Shown here piece by piece: positions 37,147 to 45,294 of a stretch of DNA of 64,000 bases; the first letter of the stretch is position 1; every line of letters begins with the position of its first letter. The translations under genes were made by a program, and so were the position numbers. Under the pieces are notes generated by a model, which made no database searches, was not told the DNA's origin, and saw only the letters and a list, made by a program, of their open reading frames with translations. Location: NCBI RefSeq assembly GCF_022808865.1, contig NZ_JAKZLB010000005.1:186001-250000 (forward strand), in the 5' to 3' direction. This DNA is from Geothrix oryzisoli (GTDB lineage: Bacteria; Acidobacteriota; Holophagae; Holophagales; Holophagaceae).

Positions 37147-37650
37147 TCAGGCCTTGCTCAGGCCGGTGTGGACGAGGATGAAGTCGGCGACGGCCCGGGG
37201 ATCGTTCAGGTCGAGCACGGGGATCTTCAGCCCGGACAACGGGCGGTCGCTGGCCACGGCCACGATCCCTGGATCCTCGGGGCAGAGCAGGGGCTTGCCT
37301 TCTGATTCCCGGTGGATCTCCAACTTGGGGTGCGGGTGGGTCTTGAAGCCCTCGATGAGGAGCAGGTCCACGGGCGTCATGCGCTCGATCAGGGATTCGA
37401 TGCTGGGTTCCGGTTCCTCCCTGGATTCATGCATCAGCACCCAGCGTGAGGAGGTCACCACCAGGACTTCCGAGGCGCCCGCCTCCCGGTGCCGGAAGGA
37501 GTCCTTCCCGGGCTTGTCCACATCGAAGCGGTGGTGCGCGTGCTTCATGGTCGAGACCTTCAGCCCCGCCGCTCGGAGCAGCGGCAGCACCTCCACCACC
37601 AGGCTGGTCTTCCCACTGCCGCTCCACCCGACGATGCCCATGACCTTCAT
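37147..37650 (-). CDS. mobB: Molybdopterin-guanine dinucleotide biosynthesis adaptor MobB
   Basis: 167 residues. P-loop GIVGWSGSGKTSLVVEVL at the N-terminus, then STMKHAHHRFDVDKPGKDSFRHREAGA, DLLLIEGFKTHPHPKLE and a C-terminal IPVLDLNDP. It is a GTP-binding partner of MobA in making the bis-MGD form of molybdenum cofactor, implying molybdoenzymes elsewhere (for example nitrate or formate metabolism). No other moa/mob genes are adjacent. The 18 bases to the convergent permease gene are GC-rich. Confidence 0.93.
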   Translation of the reverse strand: MKVMGIVGWSGSGKTSLVVEVLPLLRAAGLKVSTMKHAHHRFDVDKPGKDSFRHREAGASEVLVVTSSRWVLMHESREEPEPSIESLIERMTPVDLLLIEGFKTHPHPKLEIHRESEGKPLLCPEDPGIVAVASDRPLSGLKIPVLDLNDPRAVADFILVHTGLSKA

Positions 37651-37708
37651 GGCGCAGCCCTCCTCATCAGTGACTTCGAATCCCCCGGGTTCTCCGTGCT
37701 AGACAAGT

Positions 37709-37729
37709 GCGCCCCGCTTCGCGGGGCGC
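37709..37729. terminator. Hairpin beside tRNA-Ser(GGA)
   Basis: Perfect nine-base-pair stem GCGCCCCGC / GCGGGGCGC with a three-base loop, just downstream of the minus-strand tRNA-Ser 3' end. The T-rich CTTTCT lies on the plus-strand side and overlaps the tRNA end, so the orientation of termination is uncertain. Confidence 0.5.
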
Positions 37730-37733
37730 TTTC

Positions 37734-37824
37734 TGGCGGAGAGTGGGGGATTCGAACCCCCGGTAAGCTTTTGGCCTACACACACTTTCCAGGCGTGCTC
37801 CTTAAACCACTCGGACAACTCTCC
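37734..37824 (-). tRNA. tRNA-Ser (anticodon GGA)
   Basis: On the minus strand: acceptor GGAGAGT, anticodon loop CTGGAAA giving GGA, long variable arm (GTAGGCCAAAAGCTTACC), T-loop TTCGAAT, discriminator G and encoded CCA. Reads UCC/UCU. Confidence 0.95.
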
Positions 37825-37900
37825 AGGGCTTCCACGCAAAGGCGGAAGCAACAAGGCTATCACGGCCCCGGGCCTGAGCCAAGGGCCATGAATGGCGGGG

Positions 37901-39349
37901 TTAGACGGTCTCCAGGACGGCGATCAGGAGCTTCCAGAAGTTGCCCACGGAAGGCACGCTGACGTGCTCGTCGGGGGTGTGGACATCCCACATGCTGGGG
38001 CCGAAGGAGACCATCTCCATCTGCGTGTATTTCTCGCCGATGAGGCCGCACTCCAGGCCGGCATGGATGGCCATGATCTCGAGCGGCTTGCCGAAGACCT
38101 TCTGGTTGGTCTCGTTGACGATGCGGACCAGCGAGGCCTTGGGCTCGGGCTTCCAGCCGGGGTACCCGCCGGTGACGTGGGACTCGAATCCGCCCAGGGC
38201 GCAGGTGGCTGCGATGCGCTCGGACAGGGCGGTCTTCGAGGCGTTGATGGAACTGCGGGTGAGGAGGTTCACTTCCACCTCGTCCTCGCGGGTCTCGATC
38301 ACGCCCAGGTTCGTGGAGGTCTGCACCAGCCCGGGGATGTCCGGACTCATGGCCTCGACACCGTGGGGCAGGGCCAGCAGCAGGCGGATCAGGGCGTCCG
38401 CCTCGGCGCCGGACATGACCTGGGTGCCTTCCCCGGCTTCGAGGGCCAGGTGCAGGCCTGGATCGAAGGCGCCGAGGGCCGCGCGCCAGTGGGCCTCATG
38501 CTCGGCCAGGGCCGTCTTGAAGGCCTGCTCCTTCGCGGGATCCAGGAGGATCTGGGCCGAGGCCTCGCGGGGGATGGCGTTGCGCTTGTTGCCGCCCTTG
38601 ATGCCGGCGAGGGCGAAGCTGAAGGCTGGCTTCAGGGCGTCCAGGATCTGGGCGAGGATGCGGATGGCGTTGCCGCGGCCGGCGTGGATGTCGATGCCGG
38701 AGTGGCCGCCCTTGAGGCCGAACACCTTCAGGCGGTAGGCGTGGCTGCCGGCCGGGGCGGCGACCCGGGTGAGCCTGCGGGTGACGATGGTGTCCTCGCC
38801 GCCGGCACAGCCGATGGTGAGGTAGCCCTCCTCCTCGCTGTCGAGGTTGAGGAGATACTTGGCCTTGAGGCGGCCGGGCTGGAGGCCGTTGGCGCCGGTC
38901 AGGCCGGTCTCCTCGTCGATGGTGATGAGCACCTCGATGGGGCCGTGGGCAATGTCCTTGCTGGCCAGCACCGCGAGGGCGGCGGCCACTCCGATGCCAT
39001 TGTCGGCGCCCAGGGTGGTGCCCGTGGCACGGAGGAGATCACCTTCTCTCCGGACCTTGATGGGATCCTTGGTGAAGTCGTGGCCGGTGCCCTCGTTCTG
39101 CTCGCAGACCATGTCCACATGGGCCTGGAGGCAGGTCGTCGGCCGGCCTTCCTTCCCGGGCGTGGCCTTCTTCCGGATGATCACGTTCCCGACCTCGTCG
39201 CGCTCCACCTCGCAGCCCAGGGCCTTGGCCTGATCAGCCACCCAGGCTGCCGCCGCGGCCTCGTTCTTGGACCCGCGGGGGATCTTCGACAACTCCAGGA
39301 AGTAGGACCAGAAAGTCTTCGGTTCAAGGGCTTCAAGCAGCGCGTCCAC
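37901..39349 (-). CDS. pepD: Aminoacyl-histidine dipeptidase (peptidase D, M20C)
   Basis: 482 residues. M20 metal ligands and catalytic residues are visible: LQAHVDM (His, Asp), GADNGIGVAAALA (bridging Asp), ITIDEETGLTGA (catalytic and ligand Glu), LNLDSEEEG (Asp) and a C-terminal HAGLECGLIGEK with the last His. A lid/dimerisation domain is inserted (GGHSGIDIHAGRGNAIRI). Cytosolic dizinc enzyme that cleaves Xaa-His and other dipeptides. Monocistronic; upstream lies a gene-free stretch. Confidence 0.95.
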   Translation of the reverse strand: MDALLEALEPKTFWSYFLELSKIPRGSKNEAAAAAWVADQAKALGCEVERDEVGNVIIRKKATPGKEGRPTTCLQAHVDMVCEQNEGTGHDFTKDPIKVRREGDLLRATGTTLGADNGIGVAAALAVLASKDIAHGPIEVLITIDEETGLTGANGLQPGRLKAKYLLNLDSEEEGYLTIGCAGGEDTIVTRRLTRVAAPAGSHAYRLKVFGLKGGHSGIDIHAGRGNAIRILAQILDALKPAFSFALAGIKGGNKRNAIPREASAQILLDPAKEQAFKTALAEHEAHWRAALGAFDPGLHLALEAGEGTQVMSGAEADALIRLLLALPHGVEAMSPDIPGLVQTSTNLGVIETREDEVEVNLLTRSSINASKTALSERIAATCALGGFESHVTGGYPGWKPEPKASLVRIVNETNQKVFGKPLEIMAIHAGLECGLIGEKYTQMEMVSFGPSMWDVHTPDEHVSVPSVGNFWKLLIAVLETV

Positions 39350-39722
39350 AAAACCTCCCTATGCCCGGCCGGTCGGCCGGGACGGTTACGACCACTGTAA
39401 TGGTCACCCGGCAGGCCCGGGCGTGACGAGGGTCACGGGTGGGGGAACGCCGCTCGGTTCCCGGCCCAGGGCTCCTGGAGATGGGACTGCCGCCGGGAAG
39501 GTTCCACCTGCCTCCGGCCCGGACCCGACCTGGGGTTCAGCCGGACGGAGCGGCCCAGCACGGGATCTGCCCAGCGGCCGGATCCAACAGTTGTGATATC
39601 GAATGCCGAAAGGGCCGCCACCAATTGTTATGCAATGTATATGTCATTCTTGGAAAATCATGTTAGCGTGCCCTCATCCGAAGGTTTTTTTTGAGTTGCC
39701 GATCCATGGGCCAGGAGGAAGG
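39350..39722. other. 373-base gene-free stretch, AT-rich at its right end
   Basis: No supported gene. The left two thirds are GC-rich like the chromosome. From about 39590 to 39690 the sequence turns AT-rich (GTTGTGATATC, CAATTGTTATGCAATGTATATG, a run of eight T at 39685), unlike the rest of the window. It presumably holds the pepD promoter (leftward) and the promoter of the NRPS-like cluster (rightward). I could not place convincing -35/-10 boxes. Confidence 0.5.
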
Positions 39723-39875
39723 ATGAACTTCGAGGGAACGGCCTCTGGGCACCAGAAGGAGAGGATCCGATGGCGCCTCTCCGCCGGTGGTGCGTCCGCG
39801 GAGCATCTGGATCCGGTGATCGTTCTTTTCCCCTTGAGCGCGGTGCGCAATCTTGCATGTTCTTACCATGGATGA
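39723..39875 (+). CDS. Small ORF (50 codons) translationally coupled to the acyl-CoA dehydrogenase
   Basis: ATG 39723 follows AGGAGGAAGG, one of the best ribosome binding sites in the region. The frame runs 50 codons (MNFEGTASGHQKERIRW at the start, NLACSYHG at the end) and overlaps the dehydrogenase start by eight bases. The dehydrogenase itself has no Shine-Dalgarno, so this frame may deliver ribosomes to it (leader or coupling ORF). No signal peptide, repeated Cys/Ser/Thr core or other precursor-peptide pattern is clear, but a small peptide product cannot be excluded. Existence as a gene is inferred. Confidence 0.4.
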   Translation: MNFEGTASGHQKERIRWRLSAGGASAEHLDPVIVLFPLSAVRNLACSYHG

Positions 39876-40989
39876 AGAACTGAAGCTTTTCCGACCGGCG
39901 ATCGCAAGGGTTGTTGAACGGGAGTTCGTTCCACACCAGCCCCGCTGGCGGGCGCAGCACCGCCCCGACGCCGACGCCTGGCTGAAAGCAGGGCAGGCCG
40001 GGATGCTGCTCGTGGACCTGCCAGCGGAATTCGGCGGCGGCGGCGGCAGCTTCGTTCACGAGGCGATCGTCGTGGAAGAACTGGCCAAGGCGGGAGTGAA
40101 CTTCGCCTCCTACGTGCATGACGGTGTCGCCCACTACATCCATGCCTATGGAAGGGAGGAGCAGAAGCGTGACCTTCTCCCCCGCATGGCGGCCGGCGAG
40201 CTGGTGGGAGCCGTCGCGCTGACGGAGCCCTCGGCGGGGTCGGACCTCCAGGGCATCCGGATGACGGCCAAGCGCGTCGGTGACGACTACATCATTAATG
40301 GTTCAAAAACATTCGTTACCAACGGATCGCTCATGGGTCTCGTCTGCCTGGCCGTCCGGACCGACCCGGCCGCGCCTCCGATCAGGGGGATCTCCCTCCT
40401 CCTGGTCGAAACGGAGGGGCTCGCGGGCTTTGCGCGAGGGCAGCCGCTGGAGAAGGTGGGAATGCACGGACAGGACACCTGCGAAGTGTTTTTCGACGAG
40501 GTCCGCGTCCCGGCTTCCTGCCTGCTTGGGAACAAGGAGGGACAGGGGTTTGCTCAGATCATGGAGCGCATGATCTACGAGCGGCTCGCCATCGGTGTCA
40601 TCGCCGTGGCGACGATGGAGACCGCTGTTCGTCTCACGTCCACCTACGTCAAGGAGCGGATGGCCTATGGGGCGCCGCTCCTGGAGCTGCAGAACACCCG
40701 CATGAAGCTGGCGGAGTGTGCGACGAAGGCCCGTGTCGGACGGGTCTTCCTCGATGAGTGCGTGGACCGGTTCGTGGCGGGGCAGCTGGATTCGGTCGCG
40801 GCGGCGCAGGTGAAGTACTGGCTGACCGACTGTGAATGTGAAGTCGTGGATGAATGCGTCCAGCTCCATGGGGGCTATGGCTACATGACGGAGTACGAGA
40901 TCGCGCGCATGTGGGCCGATAGCCGGGTCCACCGGATCTTCGCCGGGGCCAACGAAGTGCTGAAGGAGGTGATCGCATGGTCCCTCTGA
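39868..40989 (+). CDS. Acyl-CoA dehydrogenase-type flavoprotein of the NRPS-like cluster
   Basis: 373 residues from ATG 39868. Three-part ACAD fold: an N-terminal helical domain, a beta domain with the FAD signature ALTEPSAGSDLQGI and YIINGSKTFVTNG, and a C-terminal helical domain with GGYGYMTEYEIARMWADSR. The SCAD-type catalytic Glu (YEG) is replaced by FAGANEVLK; Glu238 in MIYERL sits where long-chain/isovaleryl-type ACADs carry the base. In cluster context (A-T protein, PPTase) it may oxidise a carrier-bound aminoacyl thioester, as PltE and AnaB do for prolyl-carrier, and not a fatty acyl-CoA. Its 5' half contains AT-rich codons (near 40290-40320) foreign to the neighbours. Confidence 0.85.
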   Translation: MDEELKLFRPAIARVVEREFVPHQPRWRAQHRPDADAWLKAGQAGMLLVDLPAEFGGGGGSFVHEAIVVEELAKAGVNFASYVHDGVAHYIHAYGREEQKRDLLPRMAAGELVGAVALTEPSAGSDLQGIRMTAKRVGDDYIINGSKTFVTNGSLMGLVCLAVRTDPAAPPIRGISLLLVETEGLAGFARGQPLEKVGMHGQDTCEVFFDEVRVPASCLLGNKEGQGFAQIMERMIYERLAIGVIAVATMETAVRLTSTYVKERMAYGAPLLELQNTRMKLAECATKARVGRVFLDECVDRFVAGQLDSVAAAQVKYWLTDCECEVVDECVQLHGGYGYMTEYEIARMWADSRVHRIFAGANEVLKEVIAWSL

Positions 40990-41128
40990 CTTCGGGCCGG
41001 GGCCCCCGGACCGGCGGTTGCGCTGGTCGCCCCATCGCCGCCGGCCCGGGCGACGGGCTAGGGTGCGGGGGCGGTCCTCCAGGTTCCAATCAACGCGGTA
41101 AGCGTCCAGCGGGAAAGGGCACGGCTGC

Positions 41129-43087
41129 ATGAAGAACGACCAGACACCAGGGGCCATGACGCCAACCGCCGGCCTGAGGCCTGACCACCCCACGCGCCTG
41201 CTCGTTGAATCGTTCAACGATTCGGCGAGCCCGTATCCGTCCGACAAGACCATCGTCGACCTGTTCGAGCAGCAGGTGCTGGGGATGCCCGATGCCGAGG
41301 CGATCCGCTGCGAGGCCCGTTCGCTCACCTATGCCGAACTCAATGAGCGGGCCAACCAGGTGGCCTGGCACCTGCTCTCCCTCGGCACCCGGCCTGAGCA
41401 CCTCATCGCCCTCAGGATGGACCGCTCCATCGAGGTGGTCTGTGCCATCCTGGGCATTCTCAAGGCAGGCGCGGCGTATGTGCCCATCGATCCCTCGAAT
41501 CCGATCAAGCGGGTCGAATACATCCTCCAGCAGATCAGGGACGCGAATCAGGGGGCCACGCCGCTTCTGGTCGCGGGGAGGGGCCAGGCTGAGGGCCTCC
41601 CGCCCAGGGCCGCGCAGGTCGTGACGATCCACCCGGATCTGGCCGGATTGGAGCGCTTCGACCAGGCCAATCCGGAGCGGCTGACGGCGCCCGGCAAGCT
41701 GGCCTATGTGATCTACACCTCGGGTTCCACGGGCGAACCCAAGGGGGTCATGATCGAGCACCGGAGCCTGGTCAACTACATCTGGTGGGCGAAGCGGTCC
41801 TATGTTTCCGGCGAGGGGCTGGCTTGGCCCTTGTTCTCCTCGCTCGCCTTCGATCTCACCGTCACGACCCTGTTCACGCCTCTTGTCTCCGGTGGGCGCA
41901 TCGTCGTCTACCATGACGACACCTGGTCGCACGGGACGCTGCTGCTCAAGGTGATTGAGGACCAAGCCGTGAACGTCATGAAGCTGACTCCGGCGCACCT
42001 CGCGATGATCAAGGACATGGAGCTCCGTTCCATGGACCTCCAGGTGCTGATTGTCGGCGGGGAGGACCTCAAGACGGACCTGGCCCGCGCCATCACCCGG
42101 CAGGCTGGTGCGCCGATCCGCATCTACAACGAGTACGGGCCCACCGAGGCCACCGTCGGCTGCATGATCCATCGCTTCGACCTGGATCACGATCAGACCC
42201 TGTCGGTCCCGATCGGCGTCCCGGCGGCGAACATGAACGTCTTCGTCCTTGATGAGGAGTTCAAGGCGGTGCCGCCGGGGGTCATCGGCCAGATGTTCCT
42301 GGCGGGGGATGGGCTCGCCCGCGGTTATCTGAACCGGCCCGACCTGACGCAGCAGCGGTTCATCACGATCCCGGATCCAAGGCATCCCCGGGACGGCCGA
42401 TCCGATGGCTCCGCCGAGCCGAAGCGGCTGCGGGTGTATCAGACGGGAGACCTCGCCCGCTGGACCGAGGATGGCCGCCTGATCTTCCTCGGTCGTTCGG
42501 ATCACCAGGTGAAGATCGGCGGAGCCCGGATCGAGCTGGGGGAAATCGAGGCGCGGCTGCAGCAGCATCCGGACATCCACGACTGCGTGGTCACGGTCGT
42601 CCAGCCCTCCGGCGCGCCTTCGGGAACGGATGACGCCACGGTCAACCGGCTTGCGGCGTACTACGTGGGCGAGCAGACACTCGCGGCGCAGGACCTCCGG
42701 AACCATGTGGCGAGTGCGTTGCCCGAGTACATGATTCCCTCGTACTTCATCCGCCTGCCCAAGCTGCCGTTGACGGTCAACGGCAAGTTCGATCGCGCGG
42801 CGCTGCCTGTCCCGGACTCCGACCGGCCGGATGTCTCCGCGACCTATGCGGAGCAGCGGAGCGGAACCGAGGAGCAGGTCACGGACATCTGGAAGGAGGC
42901 CCTGAAATTGTCCAAAGTGGGCATCCACGATGACTTTTTCGAACTCGGGGGCAAGTCCTTGCCGGCCATCCGGATCCTCATGCAGATCAAGCGGACCTTC
43001 GGGGTCGAGGTCCCGGTGTCCTCCTTTTTCGCCAACCCCACCATCGCCCAGCTGGCTGAGCTGATCGACCGGCAGCGTGGGCAGTAG
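41129..43087 (+). CDS. Stand-alone NRPS adenylation-thiolation didomain (predicted Asn-activating)
   Basis: 652 residues. The A domain has A3 YTSGSTGEPKGVMIEH, A5 NEYGPTEATVG, A7 QTGDLARW, A8 GRSDHQVKIGGARIELGEIE and A10 VNGKFDRAALP. The PCP ends the protein with FFELGGKSLPAIR, Ser610 being the phosphopantetheine site. Reading the pocket by eye gives D-L-T-K-I-G-E-V-G-K, one conservative change from the asparagine code DLTKLGEVGK. There is no condensation, epimerisation, reductase or thioesterase domain. The product would be Asn (or a relative) held as a thioester for the neighbouring dehydrogenase and acyltransferase. Specificity is an inference; domain assignment is firm. Confidence 0.92.
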   Translation: MKNDQTPGAMTPTAGLRPDHPTRLLVESFNDSASPYPSDKTIVDLFEQQVLGMPDAEAIRCEARSLTYAELNERANQVAWHLLSLGTRPEHLIALRMDRSIEVVCAILGILKAGAAYVPIDPSNPIKRVEYILQQIRDANQGATPLLVAGRGQAEGLPPRAAQVVTIHPDLAGLERFDQANPERLTAPGKLAYVIYTSGSTGEPKGVMIEHRSLVNYIWWAKRSYVSGEGLAWPLFSSLAFDLTVTTLFTPLVSGGRIVVYHDDTWSHGTLLLKVIEDQAVNVMKLTPAHLAMIKDMELRSMDLQVLIVGGEDLKTDLARAITRQAGAPIRIYNEYGPTEATVGCMIHRFDLDHDQTLSVPIGVPAANMNVFVLDEEFKAVPPGVIGQMFLAGDGLARGYLNRPDLTQQRFITIPDPRHPRDGRSDGSAEPKRLRVYQTGDLARWTEDGRLIFLGRSDHQVKIGGARIELGEIEARLQQHPDIHDCVVTVVQPSGAPSGTDDATVNRLAAYYVGEQTLAAQDLRNHVASALPEYMIPSYFIRLPKLPLTVNGKFDRAALPVPDSDRPDVSATYAEQRSGTEEQVTDIWKEALKLSKVGIHDDFFELGGKSLPAIRILMQIKRTFGVEVPVSSFFANPTIAQLAELIDRQRGQ

Positions 43088-43184
43088 GGGCGATGGTGCG
43101 CCACCTCGGCTGGGCCCCGACGGCGCGTGAAGCCGAGCACCTGAGCCTGCCGCCCACCCATCCACACCGTCACGAGGGGACCCT

Positions 43185-43859
43185 ATGAGCAAGGTCGTCA
43201 TTTTCGGAAGCGGGGGCTGGGCGCAGTACCTCCACTACTGCCTGACGCATGATTCCGGGCATGAGGTCGTCGGCTTCACGGTCGATGCCGAATACCTCAA
43301 GGAGAAGACGCTGCTCGGGCTTCCGGTGGTGGCGTTCGAGGAGGTCGGGACGGTCTTCCCTCCCCCGGAGTACCAGATGCTCGTGGCCTTGAGCTACCAG
43401 AAGCTGAACAAGCTCAGGGAGGCCAAATTCAACCGCGCCAAGAGCCTGGGATATGAGCTCATTTCCTACGTCAGCTCGGCAGCCCATGTCGTGCCGGACC
43501 TGGCCCTGGGTGAAAACTGTCTCGTCCTGGAAAACAGCGTGGTCCAGCCGTTCGCCAAGATCGGTCATGACGTGACCATCTGCTCCTCCGCGGTCATCGG
43601 CCACCACACGATCATCCAGGATCACGCCTTCATCTCGCCAGGGGCGGTCGTCCTGGGCGTGGTGACCATCGGGAGCCACTGTCTCATCGGGGCGAATGCG
43701 ACGATCGTCCAGGGTGTCACCCTCGAGAAGGACTGCCTGATCGGCATGGGCGCGTCCTTGGACCAGAACGCAAAGGCCGGCAGCGTCTACATCACCCCTC
43801 CTGCCGAGCTGATGCCTCACTCGAGCGAGGAGCTGCTCCCCTTTCTGACCTGGTCCTGA
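43185..43859 (+). CDS. NeuD/PglD-like acyltransferase (left-handed beta-helix)
   Basis: 224 residues. The N-terminal Rossmann-like domain (MSKVVIFGSGGWAQYLHYCL) is followed by hexapeptide repeats (ALGENCLVLENSVVQPFAKIGHDVTICSSAVIGHH, each segment an [LIV]-G-x4 turn) and a C-terminal cap. This is the layout of sugar N/O-acetyltransferases NeuD and PglD, which use acetyl-CoA and a catalytic His (IGHH). Next to an aminoacyl-carrier protein it might acylate the bound amino acid or move the aminoacyl group to an amino sugar; both are guesses. 97 bases separate it from the A-T gene. Confidence 0.85.
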   Translation: MSKVVIFGSGGWAQYLHYCLTHDSGHEVVGFTVDAEYLKEKTLLGLPVVAFEEVGTVFPPPEYQMLVALSYQKLNKLREAKFNRAKSLGYELISYVSSAAHVVPDLALGENCLVLENSVVQPFAKIGHDVTICSSAVIGHHTIIQDHAFISPGAVVLGVVTIGSHCLIGANATIVQGVTLEKDCLIGMGASLDQNAKAGSVYITPPAELMPHSSEELLPFLTWS

Positions 43860-43861
43860 AG

Positions 43862-44593
43862 GTGCCACCATCACCCGGGAGCGCTGACCGGCGGTCCTTG
43901 CAGCGCGGGGAAGTGCAGATCTGGTACACGCTGCTGCCCGACCTCCATCCGCACCTTGCGTCGCTCTCCGAATGCCTCTCCCCTTCCGAGCGTCTCCGCG
44001 CGGCTCGCTTCTCCCAGGAGAAGGACCGCCTGGATTTCATCCTGTCGCACGGCTTCCTGAGGACCATCCTCGGGGGGCAGCTCGGCGCCCCTGGGTCCGC
44101 CGTTTCCTGGTCAGTCGGCCCATTCGGGAAGCCTCATCTCGCCGAGGCGGGCCATGCTGGGGCCGAGCTGGCGTTCAGCCTGTCCCGCACCAGCGGGGCG
44201 GCGGTCTGCGCCATGGGCCGCTCGATACCCGTCGGGATCGACGTCGAACGCATAGGACCGCTGCCGGATTTCCAGGAACTCGCGGCCTCGGTGCTCACCC
44301 CCCGGGAACGGGGGGCCCTGGCCTCCCTGCCCGTGAGCCAGCGCGAACGGGCTTTCCAGCGCTCATGGGTCTGCAAGGAGGCCATCCTGAAACTGGAAGG
44401 GGTCGGCCTCGGGGTCCATCCCGGGGCCCTTGACGCCGGGCCGGGCTGCTGGGTTGCCGAGCCCTTCAGCCTCCTGTGGGAAGGGCAACGGCTTTTCCTC
44501 AGGACGTTCGAGTTTGCGGAGCAGTACGTGGCTGCCCTGGCCACGCGCTCAGAGCCGAGTGCGGTCCAGTTCTTGCGCTTTGAAGGCCCTTGA
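43862..44593 (+). CDS. Sfp-type 4'-phosphopantetheinyl transferase
   Basis: 243 residues from GTG 43862, two bases after the acyltransferase stop. Signature motifs are present: LSFSLSRTSGAAVCA-like core (AFSLSRTSGAAVCAMG), Mg-binding PVGIDVERIGPLPDF, and FQRSWVCKEAILKLEGVGL. It transfers phosphopantetheine from CoA to Ser610 of the A-T protein, turning it into the holo form. Presence of a dedicated PPTase makes the cluster self-sufficient, as expected for a mobile biosynthetic unit. The N-terminal 15 residues are uncertain. Confidence 0.92.
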   Translation: MPPSPGSADRRSLQRGEVQIWYTLLPDLHPHLASLSECLSPSERLRAARFSQEKDRLDFILSHGFLRTILGGQLGAPGSAVSWSVGPFGKPHLAEAGHAGAELAFSLSRTSGAAVCAMGRSIPVGIDVERIGPLPDFQELAASVLTPRERGALASLPVSQRERAFQRSWVCKEAILKLEGVGLGVHPGALDAGPGCWVAEPFSLLWEGQRLFLRTFEFAEQYVAALATRSEPSAVQFLRFEGP

Positions 44594-44763
44594 CCCCTCC
44601 TGACCTCTCCCGGGAGCCAGGAATCATCCGCCCGTGACATCCGGGGCTCGCTGCTGGAACTCACCCGGAGACAGGGGAGAAATCTGGCGTCCCCGGAATT
44701 CTGCGGGGGATGGCCTCGCGGGTTTCTAGCTAGACTGGGGCATTCCTACCCAGTGAGACCCCC

Positions 44764-45294
44764 ATGTCTGAATACAATCCGTACGAGGCTCCCTCTGCCG
44801 TTGTCGCAGATCTGGTCGACCCGGAAGCGGTGGAGTTGGCCGACCGGGGCGTGCGGCTCGGCGCCAAGCTTCTGGACGGCCTGATGGTCGGCGGAGGGCT
44901 CGCAATCATCGGGGTCCTGGCCGCGATCTTCATCCCCACCCTGCTCTCGCAGCGGAAAGGGGGGGCGTTTCCCACGGTGTTCTTCGTGGTCTTCGGGCTG
45001 GTGGGGGGAGGTCTGCTCCTCGCCTTGATGATCTGGAACCTCGTCTGGCTTCACCGCTACGGCCAGACCATCGCCAAGCGCCTACTCAAGATCCGGATCG
45101 TCCGGAGCAATGGCGAGCCCGTGGGCATGGGCCGGCTCGTGGGTCTGCGGATCCTCCTCATGTGGGTGCTCGAGTCGATCCCCCTCCTGGGGCCCCTGTT
45201 CTCGCTGGTCAACGCCTGCTTCATCTTCAGGGATGACCGGCGGTGCATCCACGACCTGATGGCCGACACCATCGTGGTCAAGGTGAATGCCTAG
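44764..45294 (+). CDS. RDD-family membrane protein 1
   Basis: 176 residues: a short polar N-terminus (MSEYNPYEAPSAVVADL), the RDD start ADRGVRLGAKLLDGLMVGG, three membrane spans, GQTIAKRLLKIRIVRSNGEPVG between spans, and FRDDRRCIHDLMADTIVV. RDD proteins are inner-membrane; some act in ion transport and many are uncharacterised. It is the first gene of the MoxR/DUF58 operon, and its TAG stop coincides with the CTAG edge of an inserted MITE. Confidence 0.88.
   Translation: MSEYNPYEAPSAVVADLVDPEAVELADRGVRLGAKLLDGLMVGGGLAIIGVLAAIFIPTLLSQRKGGAFPTVFFVVFGLVGGGLLLALMIWNLVWLHRYGQTIAKRLLKIRIVRSNGEPVGMGRLVGLRILLMWVLESIPLLGPLFSLVNACFIFRDDRRCIHDLMADTIVVKVNA

Noticed and set aside
41090-43201. A 703-codon open frame antisense to the A-T gene
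   Set aside because: No recognisable domain; the plus strand encodes a complete A-T protein.
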